A DNA stretch of 64,000 bases from DLKC01 sp002478885 (GCA_046329585.1 JAXLUI010000002.1:496001-560000); one strand, 5' to 3'; positions 45,970 to 55,525 are shown, counted from the first letter of the stretch. Numbers and translations are program-made. Notes: generated by a model not told the origin, from the letters alone.

Positions 45970-46608
45970 ATGGACCTTAATAAACTTAAAACAGTCGTTC
46001 CACATCTTCCGGAGAACATTCTGGCTTTGTTGCCGGACGCGTTTGCAAAATACGATATCAATACGCCTTTAAGGGCGTCACATTTTCTCGGCCAGATCGC
46101 GCATGAATCGGGTAACTTCACTATTAAAACGGAAAGCCTGCGCTACAGCACTCCCCAAAGAATAGTCAACGTGTGGCCCAGCCGTTTTAACCTTGATGGC
46201 TCAGGGGGTAAAAGAAATGCGAATGACTATATTAAGAATGAAGAAAAATTAGCTGGCGCAGTTTACGATAACAGGCCCCAGTTAGGTAATACTGAACCTG
46301 GAGACGGTTTCCGTTTTAGGGGCGGAGGCTTTCTACAACTTACCGGCAAAGATGCTTACAAAGGCTATGCAAATTATATAGGAAAAAGTGTAGGCGAAAC
46401 TTCCGACCTGCTTAGATCGAATGATCATTACGCATTGGATGCTGCGCTATGGGAGTATGTTATCGACAAAAAATTAAACGCCGTCGCAGATCAGGGTGCC
46501 ACTGATGCCGTTGTTAAAATGGTTACCAAAATAGTAAATGGTGGTTATATCGGCCTGGAAGAACGCACCAAATTGTTTTATAAATATTTTGATGCATTGC
46601 ATACCTAA
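45970..46608 (+). CDS. GH19-like glycoside hydrolase / lysozyme
   Basis: Enzyme of 212 residues related to glycoside hydrolase family 19 (chitinase and endolysin type). Key segments are ASHFLGQIAHESGNF with the catalytic Glu, ESLRYSTPQRIV, and the substrate-cleft motif FRGGGFLQLTGKDAY. The short single-domain form without signal peptide is typical of phage and bacterial peptidoglycan-degrading enzymes. No other phage gene is nearby, so it is an orphan. It could act in cell-wall turnover or be exported by an unconventional route. Confidence 0.8.
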   Translation: MDLNKLKTVVPHLPENILALLPDAFAKYDINTPLRASHFLGQIAHESGNFTIKTESLRYSTPQRIVNVWPSRFNLDGSGGKRNANDYIKNEEKLAGAVYDNRPQLGNTEPGDGFRFRGGGFLQLTGKDAYKGYANYIGKSVGETSDLLRSNDHYALDAALWEYVIDKKLNAVADQGATDAVVKMVTKIVNGGYIGLEERTKLFYKYFDALHT

Positions 46609-46741
46609 TAGTATATAACCCAAGCAGATAATTGTAGCAACTTTCAGAAAAATATCAGAGCTCACATATTATCACTTAAAATAGTTAGTCACATATATTG
46701 CGATAATTAAACAGCCCGGAGAAGTACTCAACCGATGAAAA

Positions 46742-46800
46742 TTTTTTGTGCCAGGCTGTAACTTCTGCCTCCAGCCCCTGTTGCGTCGCACATTTCAGCT
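46742..46800. repeat. Dispersed repeat, locus I (single arm)
   Basis: Starts TTTTTTGTGCCAGGC and ends in the core GTTGCGTCGCACATTTC at 46780. No right arm is evident in the following 200 bases. It lies in the 431-base space before the YXWGXW gene. Confidence 0.7.
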
Positions 46801-47000
46801 TCTGTAATGCTGCTGCCACTGCTTATAAAGCAAATCCCGGCATCTGACACTAATGTATCACATTAAATAAGTTTTGCTTGCCTTCTTCCTAGCGCAAATT
46901 TTCGCCTTCGTTAACATTCCGCTATGAATACTTTGTAGTTTATTTAAGTAAAAGCTTTTGTAAAATGAACAGTCGTTAGCCCCATTGGCATTAGTATTGA

Positions 47001-47018
47001 AATGATAGTACTATCATT
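47001..47018. promoter_or_regulatory. Perfect 18-base palindrome upstream of the YXWGXW gene
   Basis: AATGATAGTACTATCATT is fully self-complementary and lies 21 bases before the start codon. It could be an operator or a hairpin in the 5' leader. An adjacent partial -7 box (TACTTTG at about 46929) puts the mRNA start about 65 bases upstream of it. Confidence 0.6.
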
Positions 47019-47039
47019 CACAATTAAAAACTAAAGATC

Positions 47040-48428
47040 ATGAAAGCTAATTACAAATTAATCATTCTTTACATTGCAGCCGTTGTCTCCTTTTCGGCGT
47101 GCAGCGCCGGGCGTCATGCAACGGCGCAGACATATGAAGAGGATGAATACTATAACCAAAATGACGATAATTACGATGACTATAGCAGCAGCCAGGCAAA
47201 TGTTGACATTACTGTGTTTGTTGATGCATTGAATCCCTACGGCCGATGGCTAAACTCCGCAAGCTATGGCCGGGTATGGGTTTGCAATGAGCCCGGGTTT
47301 ACACCATATTATACAAGAGGTCACTGGATGTACAGCAGTTACGGCTGGACGTGGGCTTCTGACTACAGTTGGGGCTGGGCGCCATTTCACTATGGGCGTT
47401 GGGCATACGATCCATTCTACGGATGGATGTGGGTACCTGGGTATGAATGGGCACCAGCATGGGTCGGATGGCGAAGCGGTGGAGATTATTATGGCTGGGC
47501 ACCTCTTGCGCCTGGAATAAATATAAGTATAGGATTTTCTTTTGGCAATTACATGCCTGCCGACAGATGGTGCTTTGTGCCGAGAAGATATATGACAAGT
47601 CCTCACTTTATGAATTATAGGATTGATAACCGGAGAAACACAACCATAATAAACAACACGACGATTATTAATAACACTAATATCTATCATAATACTCGTT
47701 ATGTTACGGGCCCATCAAGAACGGAGGTGGAGCGATTTAGCGGCCAAAGAATAAATACAGTAAGAATAAACAATGACAACAAGCCCGGAAATTATCGTAT
47801 GGTAGATAAGAACACAGTAAGTATGTACAGACCATCCCTAAGAGAGGTTGGAAGAACCGGTGATTACGATCACAATGTAAAAAGACATGGATATGAAACT
47901 GGCCATGGAAGTGAGATTCAGGTAAACAGAGATAACACCCGCGACTATAACAATCAGCCGATACCCGCTAATAGAAGTTACGATAATACCAGGGATGATA
48001 AAAGAACGGAAAAGCCCGGCAAAAGACCTCCGCAGGATTTAAACGAACGAAACAAGCCAAACAATCACGACAACGACAGGCAGGAAGAAATAAGAAGAAA
48101 TCCCAATGAATTAAATCGCGATAACAGGCTTACTAGAAATAAGGCTCCGGGAGAAATCAGGAATAACAAGCCTCCGGTCAACTACGATAATACTAAGCCA
48201 GTGAACAGGGAATGGAACAACAAAGCAATAGACAGGAGGTCAAAAGATCAAAATAGCCAGTACAATAATATTCCTCAAAATCAGCCCACGACAAGAAACC
48301 CAGGATCAGTATCAAGGCCACCGGTAAGCAATAATGATCGTTATAAAAATCTGCAAAATAACAGTCAACCGCAATACAGGCCGGCACCGCAGCCACAACA
48401 GCAACCGGTTAAACGTAAAAAAGAATAA
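47040..48428 (+). CDS. YXWGXW-repeat lipoprotein with long Asn/Arg-rich tail
   Basis: Protein of 462 residues. A lipoprotein signal peptide with lipobox VSFSACSAG is followed by a linker rich in Asp, Asn and Tyr. The Trp/Tyr/Gly-rich region (about 60-165) contains repeated WxxGxW-type units (GRWLNSASYGRVW, GHWMYSSYGWTW, GRWAYDPFYGWMWVP, YYGWAPLAPG), typical of the DUF6600/YXWGXW family. The last 270 residues are disordered and rich in Asn, Arg, Asp and Pro. Outer-membrane or surface location is inferred; function is unknown. The gene has a strong terminator. Confidence 0.82.
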   Translation: MKANYKLIILYIAAVVSFSACSAGRHATAQTYEEDEYYNQNDDNYDDYSSSQANVDITVFVDALNPYGRWLNSASYGRVWVCNEPGFTPYYTRGHWMYSSYGWTWASDYSWGWAPFHYGRWAYDPFYGWMWVPGYEWAPAWVGWRSGGDYYGWAPLAPGINISIGFSFGNYMPADRWCFVPRRYMTSPHFMNYRIDNRRNTTIINNTTIINNTNIYHNTRYVTGPSRTEVERFSGQRINTVRINNDNKPGNYRMVDKNTVSMYRPSLREVGRTGDYDHNVKRHGYETGHGSEIQVNRDNTRDYNNQPIPANRSYDNTRDDKRTEKPGKRPPQDLNERNKPNNHDNDRQEEIRRNPNELNRDNRLTRNKAPGEIRNNKPPVNYDNTKPVNREWNNKAIDRRSKDQNSQYNNIPQNQPTTRNPGSVSRPPVSNNDRYKNLQNNSQPQYRPAPQPQQQPVKRKKE

Positions 48429-48445
48429 ACCTGTAAATGGAAAAG

Positions 48446-48475
48446 AAGAATGCCCGGATATCCGGGCATTCTTTT
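48446..48475. terminator. Bidirectional terminator
   Basis: AAGAATGCCCGGA, TA, TCCGGGCATTCTT: a 13-pair stem with T tract on the plus side and a CTTTT run on the minus side. It lies between the YXWGXW gene and the convergent IscA-like gene. Confidence 0.93.
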
Positions 48476-48499
48476 TATTCATCACAATCAAACAAAACC

Positions 48500-48844
48500 T
48501 TACACAGCGAATGAAGTTCCGCACCCACACGTAGAAGATGCATTCGGATTTGAAAATGTAAAGCCGCGGTTATTCAAGCCGTCCTGCCAATCCACCTGCA
48601 TCCCATACAAATAGAGCTCATGCGCCTTATTCATTACGCAGTTGATACCCTCTATTTCGAAAAGCTCATCGCCTTCCTGCATATGGTCGAAACAAAGAAT
48701 ATATGTCATTCCACTGCAGCCGCCACCCTTTACGCCTACCCGCAGTTTCTTGCTCGCGTCAAAGCCAGGCTCATGCATTAATCTTTTGAGTTCTTTGATG
48801 GCACCCTTTGTAAGCGTAACCGGTGCTGATAAGCTAATTTCCAT
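48500..48844 (-). CDS. IscA/SufA-type iron-sulfur assembly protein
   Basis: HesB/IscA-family protein of 114 residues. The three conserved cysteines are seen in GGGCSGMTY and in the C-terminal STCGCGTSF. A-type carriers hold and transfer Fe-S clusters to target proteins. No other isc or suf gene is near, so it is a stand-alone carrier (ErpA or SufA-like; not distinguishable). A TTG at 48850 extends the frame by two codons, but ATG 48844 is preferred: the -7 box at 48863-48870 puts the mRNA start near 48857. Confidence 0.9.
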   Translation of the reverse strand: MEISLSAPVTLTKGAIKELKRLMHEPGFDASKKLRVGVKGGGCSGMTYILCFDHMQEGDELFEIEGINCVMNKAHELYLYGMQVDWQDGLNNRGFTFSNPNASSTCGCGTSFAV

Positions 48845-48862
48845 ATCCAAAGTTTAAAAAGA

Positions 48863-48870
48863 CAAAGATA
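48863..48870 (-). promoter_or_regulatory. -7 box TATCTTTG of the IscA-like gene
   Basis: TATCTTTG on the minus strand is an exact TAnnTTTG match. No TTG stands at the usual -33 distance. Confidence 0.5.
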
Positions 48871-48926
48871 AGCTGCCAAAAAATCGTACCGGGCACTCGT
48901 ATTTTCGGTTTACGGAAATATAGCAT

Positions 48927-48955
48927 TTGCCGAACAGGGCCCGGGCTTATTTTTG
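48927..48955 (+). promoter_or_regulatory. Promoter of the DUF7935-like gene
   Basis: TTG at 48927, 18 bases, TATTTTTG at 48948, an exact match. The transcript begins near 48961, only about ten bases before a TTG start codon at 48972. Confidence 0.8.
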
Positions 48956-48971
48956 CAGAAATCAAAAAACT

Positions 48972-49484
48972 TTGGATACAGAAAATCTTCTGCTTGTTCT
49001 CATCATCGTGGTGTTTGTTGCCGTTGGCGCCATCTATCTTATGTTCGCAAAAAACAGTAAAGACAATAAGAACACATTGTCTGCCTTCGATAGCAAGGGC
49101 AGTTTGCAAATACAATTACAAGCTTACGAGCGCCTAATTCTTTTAACAGAACGAATCGCATTACCCAATCTTGTCAGTCGCATTGGGCACCATGGAACTT
49201 CTGCCAGGGAGTTTCAGCAAATGCTTGTTCAAAATATAAAGGAAGAGTTCAATTACAATATCACGCAGCAGATTTATGTAAGCGCAGACGCGTGGACTGC
49301 GCTCAAGAATCTTAAAGAACAGAACTTGCTTATCATAAACCAGTTTGCCAATGTACTTCCACCGCCTGCTACAGGTCTCGATTTGAGTAAGATATTACTG
49401 GAGTATTTAATGACAGACAAAAAAGGGTCGCTGCACGAGATTGTGGCAGAAGTGTTAAGCTACGAAGCCAAAAAATTAATGTAA
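48972..49484 (+). CDS. DUF7935-like membrane-anchored protein
   Basis: Protein of 170 residues. One N-terminal membrane helix (LLLVLIIVVFVAVGAIYLMF) is followed by a conserved cytoplasmic domain with LQAYERLILLTERI, EFNYNITQQIYVS and LRLQAY-type helices; from memory this matches DUF7935, a Bacteroidota-specific family of unknown function. The start is probably the TTG at 48972: the only in-frame ATG lies inside the membrane helix, and an upstream TTG at 48927 is the -33 box of the promoter. It is divergent from the IscA-like gene. Confidence 0.7.
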   Translation: MDTENLLLVLIIVVFVAVGAIYLMFAKNSKDNKNTLSAFDSKGSLQIQLQAYERLILLTERIALPNLVSRIGHHGTSAREFQQMLVQNIKEEFNYNITQQIYVSADAWTALKNLKEQNLLIINQFANVLPPPATGLDLSKILLEYLMTDKKGSLHEIVAEVLSYEAKKLM

Positions 49485-49541
49485 CCCTTCCTTGACTTAT
49501 TGGCATTTTAAACCTGGCAGTTGAATATGCATTAAGCTTTG

Positions 49542-49698
49542 CCTGCGTCGCACTCTTGTGCACCATACGACTTAGCATCAAGCTTACTTCGTTTTAGTGT
49601 GGCTTTTTAAATGGCTCTCCGGCAGAGATTGATGCACAGCGTTCGCAACGCTGAAGTGAGTGACACAACAGGTACTGAATAAGGAACAAAAGCTGGCG
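49542..49698. repeat. Dispersed inverted-repeat element, locus J (second arm type)
   Basis: The left core CCTGCGTCGCACTCTTGTGC is at 49542-49561. The right core is the second arm type, GCTGAAGTGAGTGACACAAC (from 49650), and leads to AACAAAAGCTGGCG. It is in the convergent space before the GLPGLI gene. Confidence 0.75.
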
Positions 49699-49736
49699 AA
49701 TAAAATATATAAGCACCAATATAATAAGAAAGTTCA

Positions 49737-50501
49737 TCAGATCATGATCTTCCAGATATTGCGCTGCCCGCTTTTTCCCCAGTCTTTCATGGAGCCTTGC
49801 AATTGTTTAAGCAACTCGGCCTCGTTTACCTTTTTTCCTTTTTGCGGAGCAACGATGTCTTGGGGTTTGACTTCAATCAGTTCGAGCTTTGTGGCAAACC
49901 AGGTGGTGTTTATTCGTGGAATAGCAACGCCGAGAATAAGGCCAGGTAAGCCATTAAAGCTTTCGGGACCTCCGCTTACCAGTATTTGTTCGGAATAAAA
50001 TGCAATAACGTAAACGCTGTCCATAATACGGCCCACAGCTTTGCGGCAGTCGAGCCCTGCAATAACCCGTTCGTCGTTGGTGATTTTCCATTCGATTTTT
50101 CTAACACTGTCTTTTATTAAAAAAGTATTTTCAAACACATTTTTAAGACTCGTGGTAGCCTGATTGTTTAAATCGGCATAAACAACGTTATCGGTTGCAG
50201 GGCCACGAAACCAATCGGGAACTTTAGGATCGCGTGGCAATTCACGTCCGGGTTTGTAGAGCGTTTTGTTTGCATCGGCATCGAAAAAAAGATCGAAATA
50301 ACTTACTTCAAATTGCGGAATTGTTTTCTTGATGTTTTGAATCCAATCGTTGTCATCGCCGTCGCTCCATGCATCAATATCTTTATAAAGATTTACCTTT
50401 TTTTCAAATTCAACCTTGCCTTTTGAAATAAAAATCTGTTGCGCTTGCAAGGTGCAGCAAGCGGTAAACATTGTTATGCAAATAAGAAGTATCTTTTTCA
50501 T
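49737..50501 (-). CDS. GLPGLI-family secreted protein
   Basis: Protein of 254 residues with signal peptide (KKILLICITMFTACCTLQAQ). The family motif GLPGLILGV is present near residue 190 (PESFNGLPGLILGVAI). GLPGLI proteins are found only in Bacteroidota; function is unknown. They are very often encoded next to an outer-membrane beta-barrel receptor, as here: the receptor stop is only two bases upstream. They probably act together in uptake or in surface protein handling. Confidence 0.9.
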   Translation of the reverse strand: MKKILLICITMFTACCTLQAQQIFISKGKVEFEKKVNLYKDIDAWSDGDDNDWIQNIKKTIPQFEVSYFDLFFDADANKTLYKPGRELPRDPKVPDWFRGPATDNVVYADLNNQATTSLKNVFENTFLIKDSVRKIEWKITNDERVIAGLDCRKAVGRIMDSVYVIAFYSEQILVSGGPESFNGLPGLILGVAIPRINTTWFATKLELIEVKPQDIVAPQKGKKVNEAELLKQLQGSMKDWGKSGQRNIWKIMI

Positions 50502-50503
50502 GA

Positions 50504-53293
50504 TTAATCGTTTGAAGGCGCTGTTCCACCTGGTGTTTTAGAAAAATTCCATACAAAGCTGAGCATAAAATATCTTGTTATGGTCTGGTAATTTCTTTCA
50601 GAAATTTGGTTTGCGCTTACGTAGCGGCTGTAGCCTATATTTTGGTTAAGTATGTCGTGTGCGACTATTTTCAATAGAGCTTTGTCATTCTTAAGCAGTT
50701 TGCGCCCGATGTATGCATTCCATAGGAACACATTGTTGTTGTCGGTAAAGAGTTCTGTTTTCTGACGAATGTTGGCATCCATATCAGTATTCAATTCAAA
50801 CTTCTTTGGCAACTGCAGCGTGTAATTAAAATTAAAATTGATTGTGTAGTAATTTGTCGTTGTTTTTTCCTTGACCTGCGTTGTGGAGAAATTATAGTTG
50901 AAGCTTGATCGCAGGTAAAAATTGTACTTTTTCTCTTTGTCTTTCCCAAGACCAAAGCTTACGCCCGGCGCATTATTTAAAGTAACATTTTCAACGCCAT
51001 TTACAAAGGATTTGAATTTTGACCCGTTTGCATTCAAACCCATGTCAAAATTTGCATCAAGCTTCTTAAGTTTTATAAAAAAGTTCCCACCAAAATAGTA
51101 GTTGTAGTTGCCATCTGCATTTATATACTGGTTGATGGTTTTTCCCGAAGTATCATTTACATAGGTGTTGGTAACAATCGCGTTCTGTTGCATCATGAAG
51201 TTACTGTAAACAAAAAAACCGCGTTGACTAAGCACTTTAAACGAGTTAAAATTCAGAAAAAGGTTATGATTGAACTGCTGTTTAAGGTTTGGATTACCAA
51301 CGGTTATGTAAAGCGGGTTGCTGTTATCTGGGATTGGTTGTATTTGTTGTAAGGTTGGTTGCTGGGTTCGACCGTTGTAACCAACATTAATACGGCTGCT
51401 TTGCTTGAATTTATAGGTAAAATTAGCTCTTGGGAAAAAATTTGTAAAGTCTCTTGTTGTTTCTGTATTTCTAAAAACATCTGTTTGTTTGAAGTTAGCA
51501 AAAGCAACGTCGGAACCGAGTGAAACAACTGTCTTTTTGCCGTTGTATTTAAGGAATAGCCCGGTTGAGTTGGTAAAAACATCATACTTATAGTGATTGC
51601 TGAATGTATCGCTAAGCATCGTGTATTTTCCGGAAGCATCTTTATTGTAAGCCAGTAACTCTGCTTCATTACCTGATTTTCGAAAAGCATAGTTTATTTC
51701 TGCAAATATTTTCTTAGAAAGCGGTTGTGTGTAAGTCATTTTAGAGTTGAAGGAAGAGGTTGTGCTAGAATTGTCCTTTTTCTGGTCTGTTATAGTGGTC
51801 TGTAACCCTCCGTCGCCGTTCAATGTTTGCACATTTGCGTATAGCAGGCCATCAGAAGTGGATGTATTCCTTTTTTCTTCGATATTCCAGGAAAAGCTTT
51901 TGCCCACTTTTTTAAACTTATGCCTGAACAAAATGGAGGCTACCAAGTTAGAATTGTCTGACTTACTGTTGTATGACCTTTCAGAACTATTGGTAAGATC
52001 ACCGGCCGTATTGGTTGTTTGTGAATTGTTGTAACTCTGACTTATGCTGTTTCCAATATATCCATTGCCTTTAATCTTAATAGAAGTGCTGCTGTCGAGG
52101 TTCCAGTCATAAATTCCGTTAAGCGAATTTCTCTCCTTACTACTAAAAGTGTTGCCACTCTCATTTGTAGTAAAAGTATTGTTAGCTGTTATTTGCTGGG
52201 AAAGATTAGTGCCAGCCCCTTCCGTATTTAATTTATTGTATCTGTAGCTACCGTTCAGTGATTGTTTCTGATCGTTGAACTTGTTAGAATAGTTTAATCC
52301 GGCAGCCCAACTCTTTGGCAAGCCTTCGCCATAATAGGAACTGTTGCTGAGATCATCACTCTCCTCTTGTGAAAAGAAAAAGCCATTATCTTCATCGTAT
52401 TCAAAACCATCTGAGCCGCCGCCATATTGATTATTCTCTGTCCAGTCAAGTCCTGTCTTACCGGTACTGCTCATTATGCCAAAAGCTGACAATTTCATTT
52501 TCGCTCTGAAGCGGTTAAGCATTGCGCTATTATTCCATCGGTCATTTAGCCCTGCACCCAGATCTATTTTTCCAAAATACCCTTTCTTTTTATCCTCTTT
52601 CATCTTAAGATTGATCGTCTTTTCCCTTTGGCCATCGTCAATACCGGTAAATGTTGCTTGGTCGCTTTTTTTATCAAATACCTGAACCTTGTCAATAGCA
52701 TCAGCCTGCAGGTTCCGGGTAGCAATAGTAGGATCGTCGCCGAAAAACTCTTCACCATCAACAAGGACTTTGTTGACCTTCTCCCCCATCGCTGTGATCT
52801 TGCCGTCTTTGTCTACCTGTATTCCGGGCAATTTTTTCAGCATTTCTTCTACGCTGGCGCCTTCCCGTACTTTAAAGCTATCCGCTTTAAACTCGGTAGT
52901 ATCCCCGTTGATTTTTATGGCACTGATTTTAGATTTTACAATAACATCGTTTAGGAGATTTGCTTTAAGAATCATTCTCACAATTCCGAGATCGAGTTTT
53001 GACGTATCTGTTAACTCAAAATTGTCGGTATAGTCTGCATAAAGTGGGTAGGTTACGAGTATGCTGTACTTTCCAGCTTTCAGGTTATTTAATTCAAACA
53101 TTCCTTTTTCCCCGCTGCGTGCAAATTTATACAACACCGAGTCCTTCTGTCTTAAAAGCGATACAGAACCGTTCACCAGGGTTTGTTTATTGATGGTATC
53201 ATATACGGTTCCTCTTACGGTTGCATTTTGAGCAAAAGACATTGTACCGGACGAAAGAAAAACAAGTATATACAGAAGGATTATTCTTCTCAT
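50504..53293 (-). CDS. Outer-membrane beta-barrel receptor with carboxypeptidase-like domain (TonB-dependent type)
   Basis: Outer-membrane protein of 929 residues. Signal peptide, then a CarboxypepD_reg-like domain (about 22-115, ATVRGTVYDTINKQTLVNGSVSLL), a plug-like region (VEEMLKKLPGIQVDKDGKI) and a long beta-barrel (about 230-925). The plug motif fits TonB-dependent receptors and the barrel fits the outer membrane beta-barrel family common in Bacteroidota. The ligand is unknown. It is the first gene of a two-gene transcript with the GLPGLI protein. Confidence 0.88.
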   Translation of the reverse strand: MRRIILLYILVFLSSGTMSFAQNATVRGTVYDTINKQTLVNGSVSLLRQKDSVLYKFARSGEKGMFELNNLKAGKYSILVTYPLYADYTDNFELTDTSKLDLGIVRMILKANLLNDVIVKSKISAIKINGDTTEFKADSFKVREGASVEEMLKKLPGIQVDKDGKITAMGEKVNKVLVDGEEFFGDDPTIATRNLQADAIDKVQVFDKKSDQATFTGIDDGQREKTINLKMKEDKKKGYFGKIDLGAGLNDRWNNSAMLNRFRAKMKLSAFGIMSSTGKTGLDWTENNQYGGGSDGFEYDEDNGFFFSQEESDDLSNSSYYGEGLPKSWAAGLNYSNKFNDQKQSLNGSYRYNKLNTEGAGTNLSQQITANNTFTTNESGNTFSSKERNSLNGIYDWNLDSSTSIKIKGNGYIGNSISQSYNNSQTTNTAGDLTNSSERSYNSKSDNSNLVASILFRHKFKKVGKSFSWNIEEKRNTSTSDGLLYANVQTLNGDGGLQTTITDQKKDNSSTTSSFNSKMTYTQPLSKKIFAEINYAFRKSGNEAELLAYNKDASGKYTMLSDTFSNHYKYDVFTNSTGLFLKYNGKKTVVSLGSDVAFANFKQTDVFRNTETTRDFTNFFPRANFTYKFKQSSRINVGYNGRTQQPTLQQIQPIPDNSNPLYITVGNPNLKQQFNHNLFLNFNSFKVLSQRGFFVYSNFMMQQNAIVTNTYVNDTSGKTINQYINADGNYNYYFGGNFFIKLKKLDANFDMGLNANGSKFKSFVNGVENVTLNNAPGVSFGLGKDKEKKYNFYLRSSFNYNFSTTQVKEKTTTNYYTINFNFNYTLQLPKKFELNTDMDANIRQKTELFTDNNNVFLWNAYIGRKLLKNDKALLKIVAHDILNQNIGYSRYVSANQISERNYQTITRYFMLSFVWNFSKTPGGTAPSND

Positions 53294-53539
53294 GAATTAA
53301 GCAGTTTGTTATAGATAGCTGTTTGCAAGGTTCCGTGATTACAGGAGACAGTTGACTGAGATGCTTAGCGAACAATTTTCCATAATAATTTAGTACACAT
53401 CTCTTTAAGTATCTCCCGAAGTTATGTTTGTAATCGACGTTTATTTAAAACTTGAAATTGAGTAAATAATTGTACAAAGCAATTTTAGTATCCCTAATTT
53501 TACGTTAAGGGTTTTTTAAACTTATAAACGGCAATCGAT

Positions 53540-55525
53540 ATGTCAGCAAAAACAAATTCCGGAATTCCTGAAGAAATCAACCCAACCATAAGATATGAGG
53601 ATATACATTTTATAGATAGCACAAAAACAGTCTGGAATTACTCGCTGTTCACCGAAGAAGATATTAAGAACTTCCAGGCCGGTACTCATTATCGTATCTA
53701 TGAATTACTTGGAAATAAACAGTTTGAGGTACTCGGCAAATCGGGAACCTATTTTGCCGTTTGGGCACCAAACGCAACACAGGTAAGTGTTATCGGTAAT
53801 TTTAATGATTGGAACAACGAAACACACCAGCTGTTTGTTAGGCTTGATCATTCTGGTATTTGGGAAGGTTTTATCCCGAATGTTAACGCAGGGGAATCAT
53901 ATAAATATCACATTCACGGTTTTGCGGGCCTTAGGCTTGACAAAGGTGATCCATATGCTCATTTTTGGGAATTAAAGCCGCTCACTGCGTCTATCACATG
54001 GGGAACCTTTCATGAATGGAAAGACGATGAATGGATGAAAAAGCGGGCAAAACACAATGCACTCAATTCTCCCTGGAGTGTGTACGAGGTGCACCTGGCA
54101 AGCTGGATACGTCCCGATAAAAACAATGAACACAGATATCATACCTATAAGGAAATAACCGAGCAGCTGGTTCCTTATGTAAAAGAAATGGGATTTACCC
54201 ATGTTGAATTTATGCCGGTGATGGAGCATCCTTTTGATGGCAGTTGGGGTTACCAGGGAACAGGTTATTTTGCGCCAACTTCCCGTTTTGGCGGACCGCA
54301 GGATTTTGCAGCAATGGTCGATGCATTTCATGCCGAGAATATCGGTGTAATACTTGATTGGGTGCCATCACATTTTCCTTACGATTCGCACGGCTTATTT
54401 ATGTTCGATGGAACGCACACCTATGAGTATGCGGATATGCGCAAAGGTTATCACCCTGACTGGAATTCCTACATATTTAACTATGCCCGCGGCGAGGTAA
54501 AAAGCTTTCTTATAAGTAATGCAAGATTCTGGTGCGACCGCTTTCACGCCGATGGCCTGAGGGTTGATGCGGTCAGCTCCATGCTCCGGCTCGATTACAG
54601 CCGCAACGCCGGCCAATGGGAGCCCAACGAATTTGGAGGCAACGGAAATCTCGAAGCAATCAAATTTATTAAAGACCTGAACGAAACATTGTATCGCGAT
54701 TTCCCCGGTATACAAACCATTGCTGAAGAAGCAACAGACTGGCCGAAGATTAGCAAGCCATTGTATGATGGTGGGTTGGGTTTTGGCATGAAATGGATGA
54801 TGGGGTGGATGCACGACACATTGGATTATTTTAAACTAGATCCCATATTCCGGCAATTCCAGCAGGATAAATTCACTTTCAGCATGATGTACTATTATGA
54901 TGAAAATTTTATGCTGCCGCTAAGCCACGATGAGGTAGTCCATGGCAAAAGCCCGATGCTTTATAAAATGTCGGGCGATGAATGGCAAAAATTCGCCAAT
55001 TTAAGAATGCTTTATACATATATGTTCACGCACCCAGGTGGTAAATTGCTGTTTATGGGCGACGAGTTTGGCGCCACAATAGAATGGAATTATAAAAGCG
55101 AACTGCAATGGGAACTGCTGCAGCATGTGAGTCACGGTGGCCTGAAGTTCTGCGTACAAAAACTGAACGAATTACTCAAAACGCAACCTGCACTGTTCGA
55201 AAAACAGTTTGACCAGGGAGGTTTCGAATGGGTCGACCTCAATCACAGAAGTGATTCTGTTGTTGCGTATAAACGAAAAGGATTAGATGATAAAAATGAT
55301 ATTATCGTTGTCCTGAACATGACTCCTGTAGTGCGCCAAAATTGGGAAGTACATGTGTATGGCAAAGATGAATGGAAAGAATTATTTAACAGCGACAGCA
55401 AAGAGTTTTGGGGAACAGGCGATGTCTTCAACCCGAATATTCATGCAGAAAAAGTAAATGATGAAGATCAGTGGTATAAACTATACTTGCACCTCCCCGC
55501 GTTAAGTGGCATTGTTATAGGTTAA
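53540..55525 (+). CDS. glgB: 1,4-alpha-glucan branching enzyme
   Basis: GH13 glycogen branching enzyme of 661 residues. An N-terminal CBM48 domain (YFAVWAPNATQVSVIGNFND) precedes the GH13 barrel. Catalytic residues are visible: nucleophile Asp in GLRVDAVSSML, acid Glu in IAEEATDWP and the third Asp in LSHDEVVHGK. It cuts alpha-1,4 chains and reattaches them as alpha-1,6 branches. It is the only glycogen gene in the window. Start ATG 53540. Confidence 0.96.
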   Translation: MSAKTNSGIPEEINPTIRYEDIHFIDSTKTVWNYSLFTEEDIKNFQAGTHYRIYELLGNKQFEVLGKSGTYFAVWAPNATQVSVIGNFNDWNNETHQLFVRLDHSGIWEGFIPNVNAGESYKYHIHGFAGLRLDKGDPYAHFWELKPLTASITWGTFHEWKDDEWMKKRAKHNALNSPWSVYEVHLASWIRPDKNNEHRYHTYKEITEQLVPYVKEMGFTHVEFMPVMEHPFDGSWGYQGTGYFAPTSRFGGPQDFAAMVDAFHAENIGVILDWVPSHFPYDSHGLFMFDGTHTYEYADMRKGYHPDWNSYIFNYARGEVKSFLISNARFWCDRFHADGLRVDAVSSMLRLDYSRNAGQWEPNEFGGNGNLEAIKFIKDLNETLYRDFPGIQTIAEEATDWPKISKPLYDGGLGFGMKWMMGWMHDTLDYFKLDPIFRQFQQDKFTFSMMYYYDENFMLPLSHDEVVHGKSPMLYKMSGDEWQKFANLRMLYTYMFTHPGGKLLFMGDEFGATIEWNYKSELQWELLQHVSHGGLKFCVQKLNELLKTQPALFEKQFDQGGFEWVDLNHRSDSVVAYKRKGLDDKNDIIVVLNMTPVVRQNWEVHVYGKDEWKELFNSDSKEFWGTGDVFNPNIHAEKVNDEDQWYKLYLHLPALSGIVIG

